Positions 9,381-19,722 of a stretch of DNA of 58,270 bases are shown in pieces. Each line of letters opens with the position of its first letter. Within the stretch, counting starts at the first letter, position 1. The notes beneath the pieces are model-generated. The model searched no databases and had not been told where the DNA came from. It saw nothing but the letters and a program-made list of their open reading frames with translations. Source of the DNA: Chrysochromulina tobinii (Eukaryota; Haptophyta; Prymnesiales; Chrysochromulinaceae); NCBI GenBank assembly GCA_001275005.1, contig JWZX01003393.1, forward strand, positions 1-58,270, in the 5' to 3' direction. The translations under genes and the position numbers were made by a program.

Positions 9381-9787
9381 CTTGGCATCCTTGTCATGGA
9401 TTGAGTTTACGTCGGCTGGCCGCCTTCCTCTCCACTCTCTTGAGAGACGTTACGAAAGCCTGATCTATTCGGTACATTCGCATGCACTCTCGTGAGCCGT
9501 TATACGAGAACCTGGCCTTCGCATTCCTCTGCGCAGCACCGCCGCCGACCAGGTTACGGTCACGTTTATCGTTTTTTTGACTTTGAAAGTCAAAGTGTCA
9601 CAGATTGCGGAGTTGTGTCTGCCTACACGATACCCAGACTGAGGAGAGAGCACAACGCCAGTACCGACCGGAGGGGTATCACGACCCGCGAGCTTCCTGC
9701 CATTCGATTCATCCGCATGCAATGCGGAAAATGTGCCAGACGCTGCGCCCAAATTGTGTCCACGCAATTGCGAATTGGGGGTTTTGC
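9381..9787. other. intergenic or 5' untranslated stretch
   Basis: No separate gene is seen. The frame of the downstream coiled-coil gene is open from about 9605, so an alternative start at ATG 9722 exists. A near-palindrome TTTGACTTTGAAAGTCAAAG lies around 9577-9596. Confidence 0.5.
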
Positions 9788-11944
9788 ATGGACGAGAGCG
9801 GATTGGACCCGTCCGAACTGGTCGTCAGCCGTCTCGCTCTGAACAAGAGGGCTTGCAAGTCAGCTTGGCCTGCGCAGCCTCCGAGCAGCCAAAAGGAGGC
9901 GGAGGAGCGGCTGCGCAAGGTCGAGCAGACTCGCAAGCAAGCCGAAGAGCGTACCCGGCAGACGATTGCAGTCAAGCGTGCACTCGAGCATCGCTTTCAG
10001 AAGCGCGAGTACGAGAGGGCACGCATCACAGAGTTGCAGTCTGCCCTCTGGGATCCGACGGCATCTCGTGCGAGTCGAGCACAGAGCAGCCCGATGAACG
10101 AGGCCCTGCCGCCATCTCGCTCGCCAGCCTCGAGGGCAGGGACGTTCGTCATGGGCATGGTGGTGGGCATTTGGCAAGGAATCGCGGGCTCGACGTCGAA
10201 CGACTTTCGGAGCAATGCTCCCGGGCTGAGCGCCAAGCTCGAGGCCGGGCTCGCTGACGTTGAGGCGGCGGCCCGGAAGGCCGACAAGGCGCGTGCGGAC
10301 GCAGCGGCCCTCGAGCGTGCCAACGAGGAGGCGGGATTCGCCAAGCGCGAGGCCGCCTATCGCTTGTCGATGAGCGAGGTGAGCCTCAAACGCGAGGCGG
10401 AAGAGCGCGAGGCGCGCGAGCGCGCCAAGGCGCAGATGGAGCACACGAATGCTTTGCGAGCTAGCCAGGCGTCGGCGATGGCGGCGGCGCGTCAGAAACG
10501 CAAGCAGCAAGCAGAGGAGAGACTCGCATCCGAGTCGAAGCAACGAGAGGACGAGGCGCGTCGGGCGAGCTCGGAGAGGCACCAGCTGCGCCAGCGGAGG
10601 CTCGCGATGGACGCCTCTCGGGCCAAGCAGGCTGAGGTCGAGCTCGCCGCGGAGATGATCGAGCGATGATTGCCTGCCCTCTGATTGCATGCTGAGTGCG
10701 ACTGATTGCTTGCCTCATCAGGTCGAGTTCGCCGAGGAGCGCAAGCAGCGGCAGCTTGCCGCGGACGAGCGCAATGCACAAGCTCAGCAGCTCGCCGAGG
10801 AGGACCTCGAGGCGGAGCGCCGACGCGCAGAGTGGCGCACGTCGCACGCCGAGTCGAAGCGCGCGGCGCTACGGGCGACGGCGCGGGCCAAGGCGGAGGC
10901 GCACGCGCGGGGAGAGGCCGAGGCGCGCGAACGCTTCATAGCCCAGGAGGCGGGGCGCCGTGCCGGGCACTCGCAAGCGGCCGAGGGCGAAAAGCGCGCG
11001 GCCCGGCAGCATGCCTTGGCACTCCAGGCCGACTGGCGACGCGCTGAGGCGGCCCGTACGCAGCAGGCAAGGCAGCAGGCCGCAAGGGTCGCCAAGGAGG
11101 TGGCCAACACCAAGGAGCTTGCGGCGAAGGCTCTCGCGCAGAGGGTGGTGGCCGAACAGCACACGGCCGAGCTGGCCGCGCAGCAGCGTGAAGACTTTGA
11201 GCGCAACGAACAGAACGAGCGCGAGTGGAATGAGAAGGAGCACGCTCGCCGCGTGAAGCAAGAACGCGAGGAGGCGCTCGCTTTCGTAATTCGGCAAGAG
11301 CGGGAGAGGGAGGCGCGGCAGGTCGCGGCGGTGCGTGAGAAGGAGGAACTAGTGGCTCAGGTCGCAGAGAGGCATCGTCGCGAGGCGGCGGACAAGGCAC
11401 GGAACGCCACCCTGCTGCTGCAGGAGCAGGAGCGCATCCTCAAAAGTACGGAGGAGATCGAGCGCCGGCACGCGGCCAGCCTCGCGAAGGCCGAGCGTGA
11501 GAAACGTGAGAGCTACCTCCGCTCGATCGCCCAGCGCAAGCTCGAGGACGCGAGGGAGGAGGAAGAAAACCGGCAGCTTCGCCAAAGCCAGAAGGCCGAG
11601 TGGGCGGCACAGGAGGTGGCGCGCGTAGCGGCGGAGGCGGCGGCGGCCGCGGCCACGCGCACCCAGCGCAAACTGTTTGGGGGTACGTCCTGATTGCGAC
11701 TGATTGCGACTGATTGCGACTGATTGCGACTGATTGGATTGGCTTCCCTGTCACAGAGCGATCACGACGGATGAAGGAGAAACAAAACCTTCTCCGACTT
11801 ACCGGCCGCATTGCTCTCGAGGAGGCCGCCGCTGCCGCCGCTCAGAGCCGGGCCGATGAGGCGCAGAGGCAATGTGAAGAGGCGGTGGCGCGCGAGCGGC
11901 GCGCGTCAGCAGAGCTCAGCAGTCTAGCGGCCGGGCTGAGGTAG
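9788..11944 (+). CDS. long Glu/Arg-rich coiled-coil protein (TPH/trichoplein-like)
   Basis: Three exons (9788-10636, 10722-11682, 11757-11944), 665 aa, phases consistent. Nearly the whole protein is charged heptad-type coiled coil rich in EAEERxRKVEQ-like runs, apart from a short Pro/Ser-rich and hydrophobic break near residues 100-130. The density of Glu, Arg and Ala resembles trichohyalin/plectin-homology and meiosis/flagella-associated coiled coils, so a cytoskeletal or axonemal role is plausible but unproven; no catalytic motif is present. Intron 1 (10637-10721) is flanked by near-identical copies of AGGTCGAGCTCGCCGCGGAG, and intron 2 (11683-11756) is mostly the 10-mer TGATTGCGAC repeated. 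The ATG at 9722 in the same frame is an alternative start. Confidence 0.75.
10637..10721 (+). repeat. intron with duplicated exon flank
   Basis: The 20 nt spanning the donor (AGGTCGAG... from 10635) and the 20 nt spanning the acceptor (from 10720) differ at only two positions. The interior uses TGATTGC/TGAGTGC words and ends GCTTGCCTCATCAG. Confidence 0.85.
11683..11756 (+). repeat. intron with 10-bp TGATTGCGAC minisatellite
   Basis: Starts GTACGT, followed by four full copies of TGATTGCGAC and a degenerate fifth, and ends CTGTCACAG. Splicing joins G to AG and keeps the coiled-coil frame to the stop at 11944. Confidence 0.7.
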
Positions 11945-12378
11945 GGCTGAAGGGCTACTCTATTGTAGGGCTGAGGGGCTGCTCTAGGGCTACTCTTGGG
12001 CTGCTCATGACCGCGCGGTCGGACCGGACCGGGACGGAACACACACGAACACACAAAGATCGGCGCGGCTCGGCGGGACGAGGTAAGGTAGTGGGAGAAA
12101 AGCAACTGAGCAAGCGACGGGGCCGAAAGGGGCGTCGGCGATCGCCTTCCAGAGGCACAGTCAATCACAGGCGACAGAGCCCCACAGATGTGACTATGTT
12201 AACTGCATGGTTAACTGAACGATAATCCGATTATGATAGTGATAAAATAATACAAGCCCCGCCCGCCGTTTCCTGATTAAGGCGAACTTCAGTTCGCTAG
12301 CATGTTCGCCAGGGACCGCTTACCATGCACATAGAACGACATAGCCTCCGAAGGATATAGAAAAATTTGTCTTCTGTC
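11945..12378. other. intergenic region between converging genes
   Basis: No gene is seen. It includes short GGGCTACTC/GGGCTGCTC repeats (about 11943-12006), an AT-richer segment near 12190-12260 and a small palindrome GCGAACTTCAGTTCGC (about 12282). Confidence 0.5.
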
Positions 12379-13587
12379 TCACCGGACCGGACCTTTGACG
12401 AGCTCTTCCGCACTCAACCCATCTTTTACAGCCCACGCGAGAGGGTTGTGTGCGCGGAACTCTTGGCGCTCGATTTGACGAATCTTGACGTCCTGGGTGG
12501 GGCCGCGGTATGCATGGACGAGGTACGAGTGCGCGTACCCCTCCGAGCCGTTGAGCGCGTCGACCTGCCTTGTTAGGAACTCCTTGGACACCAACCTTCC
12601 CTCGACCAGCACCGGCCAGTGAAGGTCATGCTCCATCTCACCTCGCCTCCCATAGGTCCACAGCGGCCAGTTGGCGCCCTTGAGGCGCGCGCGCTGGTCG
12701 AGCAACTGCTCGGGCGTCACCTTTGCGGCGCGCGGCAGCCCCGCAAACAGCCGCGCTTCATAGTGCTCGCGCGTGGCCAAATGCGGCCGATCGGCCCACC
12801 GAGTTGTTCGGTGCAGCAGAGGCGTATAAGGGTGCACGGTGCACGGCCTCAACCACGAATGCATTCGGTGCGTGCGCGGGTCAGTGCAGTCCCGGTGGCA
12901 TGTGAACTTGACATACTCCACCGTCGGGTCGGTCAGCAGACGAGAAAAGAGTGTTTCGCGTTCGATCGGGCCGCCACTGAGCACCGTGTCGTCCTGGATG
13001 GCGAATAGGAGGCGCGTCGGCGGCGTGACGTGCTCGAGCACGCAGCGCATGCCATTGGCCTGGTGAAGCCATGTTTCTGCGATCAGAACCGACACCGTCC
13101 GATTGAGCGCGAGCAGCACGCGTGCCATCTTGGACGCGTAGCGCTCCGTCATCGTGTTCGTAACTCCTGGCTTGCCACCCAAGCCGTCAAAAAAGAGCAC
13201 CACGTGCACGCCGTCGAGCTGCAGCGGGCCTTTTCGGATCGATCGCACTGTGTCCAGCAGCATCCGCATGTTGGCCTCACCATCATCGCGAGGCCGCGCC
13301 GAGCTGCTGACGATCGCCGTTACGTCCGACGAGTAGGGATCCGGCGTCGGGCGTGGCTCCCAGAGCGCCGGAGAAGCTCGCTGCAGGAGCCACGCGTCCG
13401 ATGTCTCGGCAGCGCACGCTGAGGATGCCGGTGCGCCGCAGCACACGTGCTTGCCCTCGGGCAGTGATGGCGCCTTGAGACGCACCATTGACAACAGGGG
13501 TCCATCCATTGGCTTGTTTTGATGCCCCACACGACGCAAAAAATTCAAAAAATTCATTTTACTATGTTTCGATGTGCCAAAATGCAT
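12379..13587 (-). CDS. putative GT-A-type glycosyltransferase-like protein
   Basis: Single exon, 402 aa, ATG at 13587. The central part alternates strands and helices as in nucleotide-diphospho-sugar transferases: HVVLFFDGLGG, then RTVSVLIAETW, then TRLLFAIQDDTVL, where QDD could be the metal-binding DxD equivalent. Further on come WLRPCTVHPYTPLLHRTTRW and a Trp-rich EMEHDLHWP segment. No signal peptide or transmembrane helix is evident at this start, so either an upstream exon encodes the anchor or the protein is cytosolic. It resembles the many lineage-specific glycan-modifying proteins of algae, but I cannot assign donor, acceptor or family number. Confidence 0.55.
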   Translation of the reverse strand: MHFGTSKHSKMNFLNFLRRVGHQNKPMDGPLLSMVRLKAPSLPEGKHVCCGAPASSACAAETSDAWLLQRASPALWEPRPTPDPYSSDVTAIVSSSARPRDDGEANMRMLLDTVRSIRKGPLQLDGVHVVLFFDGLGGKPGVTNTMTERYASKMARVLLALNRTVSVLIAETWLHQANGMRCVLEHVTPPTRLLFAIQDDTVLSGGPIERETLFSRLLTDPTVEYVKFTCHRDCTDPRTHRMHSWLRPCTVHPYTPLLHRTTRWADRPHLATREHYEARLFAGLPRAAKVTPEQLLDQRARLKGANWPLWTYGRRGEMEHDLHWPVLVEGRLVSKEFLTRQVDALNGSEGYAHSYLVHAYRGPTQDVKIRQIERQEFRAHNPLAWAVKDGLSAEELVKGPVR

Positions 13588-14365
13588 GCACGTTGTCCCT
13601 CAACGTCAGAAATTCGTCTCCTAATACTCTCCTAATACTCTCCTAATCTGTTGGTAGAAAAGTTGACTTTTGTCTCAGACTTGACCGTACCTCTAACGAG
13701 GCGGGTAACCTTCGGGCGGCTAGAAATCCCCCCCTACGTGGAGTCCCCACAAGTATAATGGCCTATACGGCCCGGGGTTCATCTGCATGATGACACCCCG
13801 ACCCCCCTCTCGACACATCGAACCCCCCTTTTCCGAAGGGGAAGTCGGGAGGAAGGGACGAAGGGACGAAGGGAGGTAGAACCTATCTCGGGGAGGATTT
13901 GCCGATGCGTGTCACCCGCCGCCCCTGTGGGTGGGGGGCGTCGGCCGTGGGCCGTCGCGCCGCTGGGACGATTTTCGGGTGCGAGTGACCGCTGACGTTA
14001 TAAGCTCTATTCAAATGGTCAATATCGAGAATGTGCGTGAATTTGTCCCAATTTTGTTCGCCGCACGTTCGCTTTCCCAACCAGTGAATTCCGAAATCAC
14101 CAAAATCCACGAAGCAGTCCTGTACTAATCGAAGAATACATGAACAAAATCTTTATTCTCAGAATACACGCTGCGCGTGCGCGCGCAGATTTGGCTGAGA
14201 TCTCTTAAGTTTGCGAGATTCGAGCGGAGTTGCGCTTGGTCCCCTTTTTGGAAACACTCTCAACGAAAAAATCTCGCGTTGCGCGTTCCTATAGAGGATT
14301 ACATAGAGGATCCCTTCATCACAATCCTCCGAGTGCGGGGCTTTTACCGTAGGAGGCGGTCAAGA
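13588..14365. other. intergenic region
   Basis: No convincing gene is seen. There are short direct repeats (CTCCTAATA near 13620-13645; GAAGGGACGAAGGGA near 13852-13875). The NF-YC frame extends open back to 14177, but the first ATG in that frame is at 14366. Confidence 0.4.
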
Positions 14366-15229
14366 ATGATGAAAGAGATCTTGCCCTTCCCCGTCCAGTC
14401 GCGCGTGACGAGCAAGCTCGATGCCGAGTTCACTCGCAAGTTCCTCGAGTCCACAAAGCTCGAGCTCGAAATGCGTGTGGCGGACCGAAGCGACCCTTCT
14501 TGGGAGAAGCGCATCCGCAACGAGTGGCCAATCGCCAGAGTCAAGAGGATCATGAAGTTTACGATAATGGGGAGACCACGAATGATCTCCGCCGATGCAG
14601 TTTATCTCATGGCGTATGCCACGAGAGTTTTCCTGCGCCTCATCACGGCGCGTGCGGCACAGTACATGATTGCCGAAAAGCGCACCACGCTCTTGGTGAG
14701 AGACATTATTGCTGCTGTGAAGGGCTCGTCCAGTTGCGACTTCTTGCTCGACATCGTCGACGACTGGGAGCAGACACACATGTCCACGATGCCTACTTCC
14801 AAGCTGGGACGTACGGCTAAGAAGGCTCAGGCCGCTCTTTCCAACCAGGGACTTAAAGTCGCTCCTTCCGCGCAGGGACTTAAGCCCGATCCTTCCGCGC
14901 AAGCACTTCAGGCCGCTCCTTCCGCTTTGCTGCCGCGCCCGCCGCCAGGATCGGGAGCGGCGTACCAGGAACGCGATGCCTATCGTCCCCAGCCCCTGTG
15001 GCCCATGCCGGGGACGGGATGCGAAACACCACAGATGGGAAGCTTCGATCTCGGTGCCGAGCTTCGCCAGTGGGGCACTGATCTTCTGAGCGACCGCTTC
15101 ACTCAAGAATCGGTAGATACTGGCATCGCGTTAGAGTGGGAAGCAGCGCAGCTAGCGCTCGAGCTAGACAGCTTTGAGCTCGACGGCAAGCTTCCCCACT
15201 GGGCGCACGTGCTGGATGTGCGTGCCTGA
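14366..15229 (+). CDS. NF-YC/HAP5-like histone-fold transcription factor subunit
   Basis: Single exon from ATG 14366, 287 aa. Residues ~45-125 form a histone fold of the CBF/NF-Y class: PIARVKRIMKFTIMGRPRMI (alpha-1 and loop), then SADAVYLMAYATRVFLRLIT, the KRTTLLVRDIIAAVK segment and FLLDIV. PxARVKRIM and FLxDIV are hallmarks of NF-YC rather than NF-YB. NF-YC pairs with NF-YB and NF-YA to bind CCAAT boxes in the nucleus. The C-terminus carries three degenerate copies of a (G)LKxxPSAQ repeat (about nt 14840-14930) and a Pro-rich and acidic tail typical of an activation region. DRAP1 or another H2A-like partner is the alternative. Confidence 0.8.
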   Translation: MMKEILPFPVQSRVTSKLDAEFTRKFLESTKLELEMRVADRSDPSWEKRIRNEWPIARVKRIMKFTIMGRPRMISADAVYLMAYATRVFLRLITARAAQYMIAEKRTTLLVRDIIAAVKGSSSCDFLLDIVDDWEQTHMSTMPTSKLGRTAKKAQAALSNQGLKVAPSAQGLKPDPSAQALQAAPSALLPRPPPGSGAAYQERDAYRPQPLWPMPGTGCETPQMGSFDLGAELRQWGTDLLSDRFTQESVDTGIALEWEAAQLALELDSFELDGKLPHWAHVLDVRA

Positions 15230-15298
15230 TCGGATGCCGTGAGAACGAAGGCGGGAACGGTTGCCGCCGCGCTGTGCATGACGTTCGTCGCGTCCCGG

Positions 15299-15545
15299 CG
15301 TATATGCAGCGTCGGGTGTGTATACGCAGGTAGGTGCGCATACGCACCCGACGCCGCGTTTACGCATATGTGCTTGTACGCGGCGGTGGGTGCGTATACG
15401 CAGCGGGTGCGTTTCCGCACCTGGGTGCGTATACGCAGGTGGGTGCGTTTACGCGAGCCCTGGGTGCGTATACGCAGCGGGTGTGTATACGCACCCCCTC
15501 GCGTATACACAGGTTTCTGCGTATGCACCCCCGACCGCGTAAACG
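15299..15545. repeat. TGCGTATACGCA-based minisatellite
   Basis: About 250 bp of irregular units built on the 12-bp palindrome TGCGTATACGCA separated by GGTG or GCGGG spacers. The ORFs crossing it on both strands are by-products of the repeat. Confidence 0.9.
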
Positions 15546-16264
15546 CAGGAATCGATGAACCGTAATGGTGCTTGGTGGTGCGTAGTATGATGGTGCGAGT
15601 GGTGCTGTTGACGTCGTGTCGGTGTTGGACTGTGTGTGTCGTGACGAAGAGTGGTGGAGAATAAGCAGAGAATACATGAGAGAATAAGGTCTCACAAAGT
15701 GGGGACGAGACCCCTCTGCCCTCTCGTGAAAAGAGTATGAAAAGAGCATGGAAAAGAGACCCTGGGCGCTGGGGGACCTGTCACCGTGACGGGCTGAGGC
15801 TCCGGTGGGCGGCGTGTGCGTGAGGGCTGGAGCCTGACGGGGCGGGGCGGGACGCGGCACGCGGGGACGACGCGGGCCGCCCGGTCCGCCGGAGCCGCTC
15901 TCGCGTCCTGCGAACAAGAGAAACGCCGCATAAAAGTGAACGCTTGTAACACAGAAAACTGTCAGAGCTCGCCGATCCGAAGCGAAGCAGGCGATCTGAT
16001 GAGCGATGACCCTGAGCAGCATCCTCCACAATGGCGCAATGCCATCACCAACGCCGCACACACAGTGGCCTTGCCGTGCATGCGGTCGGCACTCTCTCCT
16101 CCGAGAAGTTGGCGAGCTTCAGCTTGCCTGATTCGGCCAGCAGCTCGCGCACGCCCATCTGCAGATTCCATCTGGACGTGCCAGATGGGCGTGCCATGAG
16201 CAGGGAGCTTCCTGATTAGGCCACGAGGAGCTTCCTAATTAGGCCATGAGAGGGAGCTGGACGC
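15546..16264. other. intergenic region between converging genes
   Basis: No gene is supported. A short direct duplication GGAGCTTCCTGATTAGGCCA / GGAGCTTCCTAATTAGGCCA lies at about 16204-16250, just beyond the 3' end of the minus-strand gene. An imperfect palindrome around CCAGATGGGCGTGCC/CGTGCCAGATGGGCG is near 16150-16195. Confidence 0.45.
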
Positions 16265-18256
16265 TCAAGCACACGTGCAGCTCACTGCAGCACTGTTGGA
16301 CAGCGCTCGGGACGGCGCGGCGCCTCCTCTGTCTCTCGTCACCTCCTGCTCGGCCGATTCGGTGGGCAGCTGCGCCGCGGCGGCCTCGACGGTGTCGGCG
16401 TACGCGAGCAGGTTTCGGCGCATCGCCGGGTACGGCTCGAACCCGGCTGCTTGGGCGAGCGTACGCACGCAGCGGACGAGGGCGTGGGCGTCCTGTTGGC
16501 ACAGGAGCGGCGGAGTGCTCTCCCCGCGCACCTCGGCATCGTGCTTGCGGTCGCCCGCAGCTGCGTACCGCACGAAACGCTCAAACATGGCCTCGCCGTC
16601 CGTCTCGTCGGACATGATCACCTTGGGTCTCGCCTGCGCCTCATGCTGCTGAGGGTCATAATCGGCCCAAGAGCCACTGCCCAGCCCAAAATCACCGAGC
16701 TTGCCCGCGTACCCGGTGAGCACCGCCTGGCTGGCCGGGTCGAGATAGCACGCCTTGGTCACCTTAGCAGCGAGGGAGAACTCTGTATGGGTGCGTCGGC
16801 GCTCGCCAAGCGCGCCGCCGATTCCGAAGGCCACGTACCCAAGCTGAACGCCCTCGAGGAGCATGGGGAAGGCTTCGATGTCACTCGCCATGCGCCGCTG
16901 CTCTGCGAAGATGGCCGAGAAGCGTTCGAGCTGCCCGCTGTCCTGGCGCGCCATCGCGACCTCGCCGAGCAGCCCGCACTCGGCCAGGAGGTATTTGAAG
17001 GTCGCCGATCCGAAAGCGTCCGTGAGGACCGCCTTGTTGCCCGTGCACGCCCAGAAGAGTACGGTCCAGAGTACGGACGAGAGAGGGAATCGCCCGTCGA
17101 GCTCCGGATGCATCGCGATCATCGCCATCGGCCCCTCGTGCGCGGAGGTGCCGATCAGGTTCTGGGGCACGCCGCGCCCGCCGAGCACTCGTCCAGCGAG
17201 CAGCGACGAGGTCGTGCGCGCGACTCCCCACACCTCCGCTAAGTAGAGGTGCTGGAGCAAGTGGAATTCGGGGTGCGGCGCGCGGCGCGACGAGAAGAAC
17301 GCGACGATCGCGTGCTTGGGCGCGAGCACGTGAGTCTGCACCTGGTGCGCGGCAAGGGCGAAGTTGACCAGCGCCTCGTTGCACCACGCGACGCCGTCCT
17401 CATCGCCCTCGGCGCACATCCAGCCCGTCATGAACTGGCACATGCATTGGAGCACGGGCGTCTCCACAAAGGTGACCCGGAACCACGGCCCCTGCGCGAG
17501 CACCACCGCCTGCCCATGCTGCTCCACCACGCGCACCTCGCATGCCTCGGTGCTCCCGCTAAAGTCCGCACCTTCGGGCAGCAGCGTGAAGAGCGGACTG
17601 CCGTCGAGCGCGGCAGTCCACGCGTCGGCCATCGGAGCGAGCGAGTTTTCGATGACTGCGGCGCCCGGGAAGCGCTGCGCCATCAGCAAGCGGATCGTCG
17701 CCGCGTCGAAGCGGCGCGCGCCCACGGCCGTGAGTGCAGCGCGGAAGACCGGCCGCGCCACCTCCCAGCAGCTCACGCGGGACGCACTTCGACCAACGTC
17801 GAATACGCCCAGGGTCCTCTCGACGCCATCCTTCTTGAAGCCCGAACGGCGGCGCAGCTGCGACTGGAAGCAGCACTGCGGGTAGCCCAGGCCGCCGGGC
17901 GTTGCCTGCGCGTACATGTACTGCACGCGCGACATCACGAGCTTGTAGTAGTCGTTGAAGTCCGTCGCCTGCATCTCGGCGTCCTCTACGAGCGGAAAAG
18001 TGCTCGATGCCGCGCGCGCCCACACCGCAAACTGAACCACGATCTCCTTCGCGCGCGCCACGTCGCCTTCGAGCCCGGCCGCCTTGAGCTGCGCCTCCGG
18101 GATTTGCCAGTCGCCGCTGGCCGTCTCGGGCAGCGCCTCAATGGCTGCGAGCAGCTCCTTGTGCCGCTCAGAAGCACTCTGGAACGTCATGGCCTCACCT
18201 TTGGGCAGCGGGTCCTGCGCGGATCGGTCGCCCATGCAGCAGGAAAATGCGCCCAT
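16265..18256 (-). CDS. nicotinate phosphoribosyltransferase-like protein
   Basis: Single exon, 663 aa from ATG 18256. The NAPRT-type signatures are VETPVLQCMCQF, FFSSRRAPHPEFHL (the xRRA motif), TTSSLLAGRV, LIGTSAHEGPMAM (the GTxAHE-like motif) and a phosphate-binding-like AVLTDAFGSATF. NAPRT makes nicotinate mononucleotide from nicotinate and PRPP in the Preiss-Handler route to NAD. The protein is longer than bacterial PncB (~400 aa), with extra N- and C-terminal segments. The N-terminus MGAFSCC looks like an N-myristoylation site followed by palmitoylatable cysteines, which would be unusual for this enzyme. The frame stays open upstream without another ATG. Family assignment is moderately sure; substrate is inferred. 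Confidence 0.65.
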   Translation of the reverse strand: MGAFSCCMGDRSAQDPLPKGEAMTFQSASERHKELLAAIEALPETASGDWQIPEAQLKAAGLEGDVARAKEIVVQFAVWARAASSTFPLVEDAEMQATDFNDYYKLVMSRVQYMYAQATPGGLGYPQCCFQSQLRRRSGFKKDGVERTLGVFDVGRSASRVSCWEVARPVFRAALTAVGARRFDAATIRLLMAQRFPGAAVIENSLAPMADAWTAALDGSPLFTLLPEGADFSGSTEACEVRVVEQHGQAVVLAQGPWFRVTFVETPVLQCMCQFMTGWMCAEGDEDGVAWCNEALVNFALAAHQVQTHVLAPKHAIVAFFSSRRAPHPEFHLLQHLYLAEVWGVARTTSSLLAGRVLGGRGVPQNLIGTSAHEGPMAMIAMHPELDGRFPLSSVLWTVLFWACTGNKAVLTDAFGSATFKYLLAECGLLGEVAMARQDSGQLERFSAIFAEQRRMASDIEAFPMLLEGVQLGYVAFGIGGALGERRRTHTEFSLAAKVTKACYLDPASQAVLTGYAGKLGDFGLGSGSWADYDPQQHEAQARPKVIMSDETDGEAMFERFVRYAAAGDRKHDAEVRGESTPPLLCQQDAHALVRCVRTLAQAAGFEPYPAMRRNLLAYADTVEAAAAQLPTESAEQEVTRDRGGAAPSRALSNSAAVSCTCA

Positions 18257-18828
18257 TGAGCGTGGCCTATCCTGGTTGCGCGCCTCTCCGCACCCCAGGG
18301 TGCGCGTCCTGGCCCTGCGATGTGCCCTGCGGCGCGCAGGTTTGGCTATGTCCAAAAACGAGTCGTAGCTATGTAGTTACGTCGAAACTTATTTCTGTGA
18401 CCTCTAGATCTCCCACTCCCTTCCACCACAGCTGGCTTCCGGAGCACATTCGATAGGCAATAGGCTTCCGTATGGTTGTCTGAGACTGAGTCTCAGTCTG
18501 TTCGAGAGTCATTCGTTTATGTTTAACAGTTTAGAGTTTAAGACTTCGATAAAAAGCTACCTCCGCAGTAGGCGGATGCGTTTCGTGCAACGAAAACCCG
18601 AACGTGACGACCTCGTAGTGACACCCCCACTGTGTCCATGTTCAGGTCCGAGGTGAAGCGAAGGTGTGAAACCGCAAGCGCACTGCACACACATGCTACG
18701 GACAGCTCCCTTCGTTTTTCGCCTCCGCCTCTCGACTCTGGTCGCAAACCTGGGTCTTGCACCTGGGACCTGGGGCCTGGACCTGGCATCCATGTCCTGC
18801 GGCCTGCCCTTGAGGCTGTATCATCCTC
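18257..18828. other. intergenic region
   Basis: No gene is seen. It has a short GAGACTGAGTCTCAGTCTG palindrome-like element (about 18481-18499) and a CTGGGACCTGGGGCCTGGACC run near 18760. Confidence 0.4.
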
Positions 18829-19722
18829 TCACGCCCCCACAAACGACATCTTCATGAAGCGGTGCCCCACCCGCCACTTTGCGCCCTCGGCCGACCACAT
18901 GCATGCCTCGCACAGGTCGAAATGGCTCCTGGTCAGGCACTGGAAGCGGTGGCCTACCACTGGCCCCTCGCACCCGTCGCATACGACGCTCAGGTGCACC
19001 TGCGGCTGCGGCTCCGGCGTGTACTGGTAGGAACCCTGCTGGCTGGACGGAGGCGCAGCCATCGGAGCCGCCGGAAGCTCCTCGTCGTCGTCGTCGAGCG
19101 GTGGCCGGTCGGCCTCCGGCGCAGACGCTCGAGCCTGCTCGGCAAAGACGCCCGAGCCGAGCCGATGCGCGCTGCTCGTTGCTGGCGCCTCGGCCATCGC
19201 GTCCGGCGCTTCAGCCATGCTTCGGCCTCGGCCTCGGCGCCATGCGTCGGCCTCGTCCGCTCCCTCATCCGAGGAGGCAGCGGCATGGAAGCCCGGGGGA
19301 ATGGTGCTTTGCTCGTGACCCGTGGCAAGGTGCTCGAAGACAATCGTGCCCGCCGCGCTCACTCGCGACCCCCACCCGTCAGGCAGGCCGGCGACAAACA
19401 CTGGCATCGGCTCGTATGTCGGCTGTGCGGGCGGAGGCCGTGAGCGCTTGTGAAACCCAGAAGCCGCGACGACTCCTTGCTGCATATGCAGCTGGACCGC
19501 TACATGGGGGTTAAAGTTACTGGCCTCAAGATAAAACGTCGCGATATCTGGCTCCACATGCAGCACATCGACCAGAACTGCGACAAGACTGTCCTGGTCG
19601 TCATGCGTGGTTGCGCCCAGCTTCGTGACGAGGCTATCTAGAGCGGAGTCGAGGTCTGACGAAATATCGTGCGCGCGCCCACGCTTAGCGGCAGCGGCAG
19701 AGGCGGAAGGAGCGCCGTCCAT
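18829..19722 (-). CDS. UBA-like / WW-like / ZZ-type zinc-finger protein
   Basis: Single exon, 297 aa, ATG 19722. The N-terminal third has a UBA-like three-helix segment (VAVLVDVLHVEPDIATFYL, then EASNFNPHVAVQLHM). Next comes a WW-like stretch (LPDGWGSRVSAAGTIVFEH...STIPPGF), then a disordered acidic linker. The C-terminus is a ZZ zinc finger (CDGCEGPVVGHRFQC...FDLCEAC with downstream His). This combination suggests an adaptor in ubiquitin- or autophagy-related recognition, as in ILRUN- and NBR1-type proteins; this is inference from domains only. It is head-to-head with the FKBP gene, 136 bp away. Confidence 0.8.
   Translation of the reverse strand: MDGAPSASAAAAKRGRAHDISSDLDSALDSLVTKLGATTHDDQDSLVAVLVDVLHVEPDIATFYLEASNFNPHVAVQLHMQQGVVAASGFHKRSRPPPAQPTYEPMPVFVAGLPDGWGSRVSAAGTIVFEHLATGHEQSTIPPGFHAAASSDEGADEADAWRRGRGRSMAEAPDAMAEAPATSSAHRLGSGVFAEQARASAPEADRPPLDDDDEELPAAPMAAPPSSQQGSYQYTPEPQPQVHLSVVCDGCEGPVVGHRFQCLTRSHFDLCEACMWSAEGAKWRVGHRFMKMSFVGA

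Noticed and set aside
13680-13830. Possible structured RNA or rRNA fragment
   Set aside because: The C-rich runs looked RNA-like, but I could not match any rRNA, tRNA or snRNA feature by eye.
15239-15565. Repeat-encoded ORFs on both strands (VYAG/RIRT-type peptides)
   Set aside because: They exist only because the palindromic minisatellite has no stops.
16451-17242. Open frame antisense to the NAPRT-like gene
   Set aside because: Shadow of the sense frame with no domain; the sense protein is recognisable.
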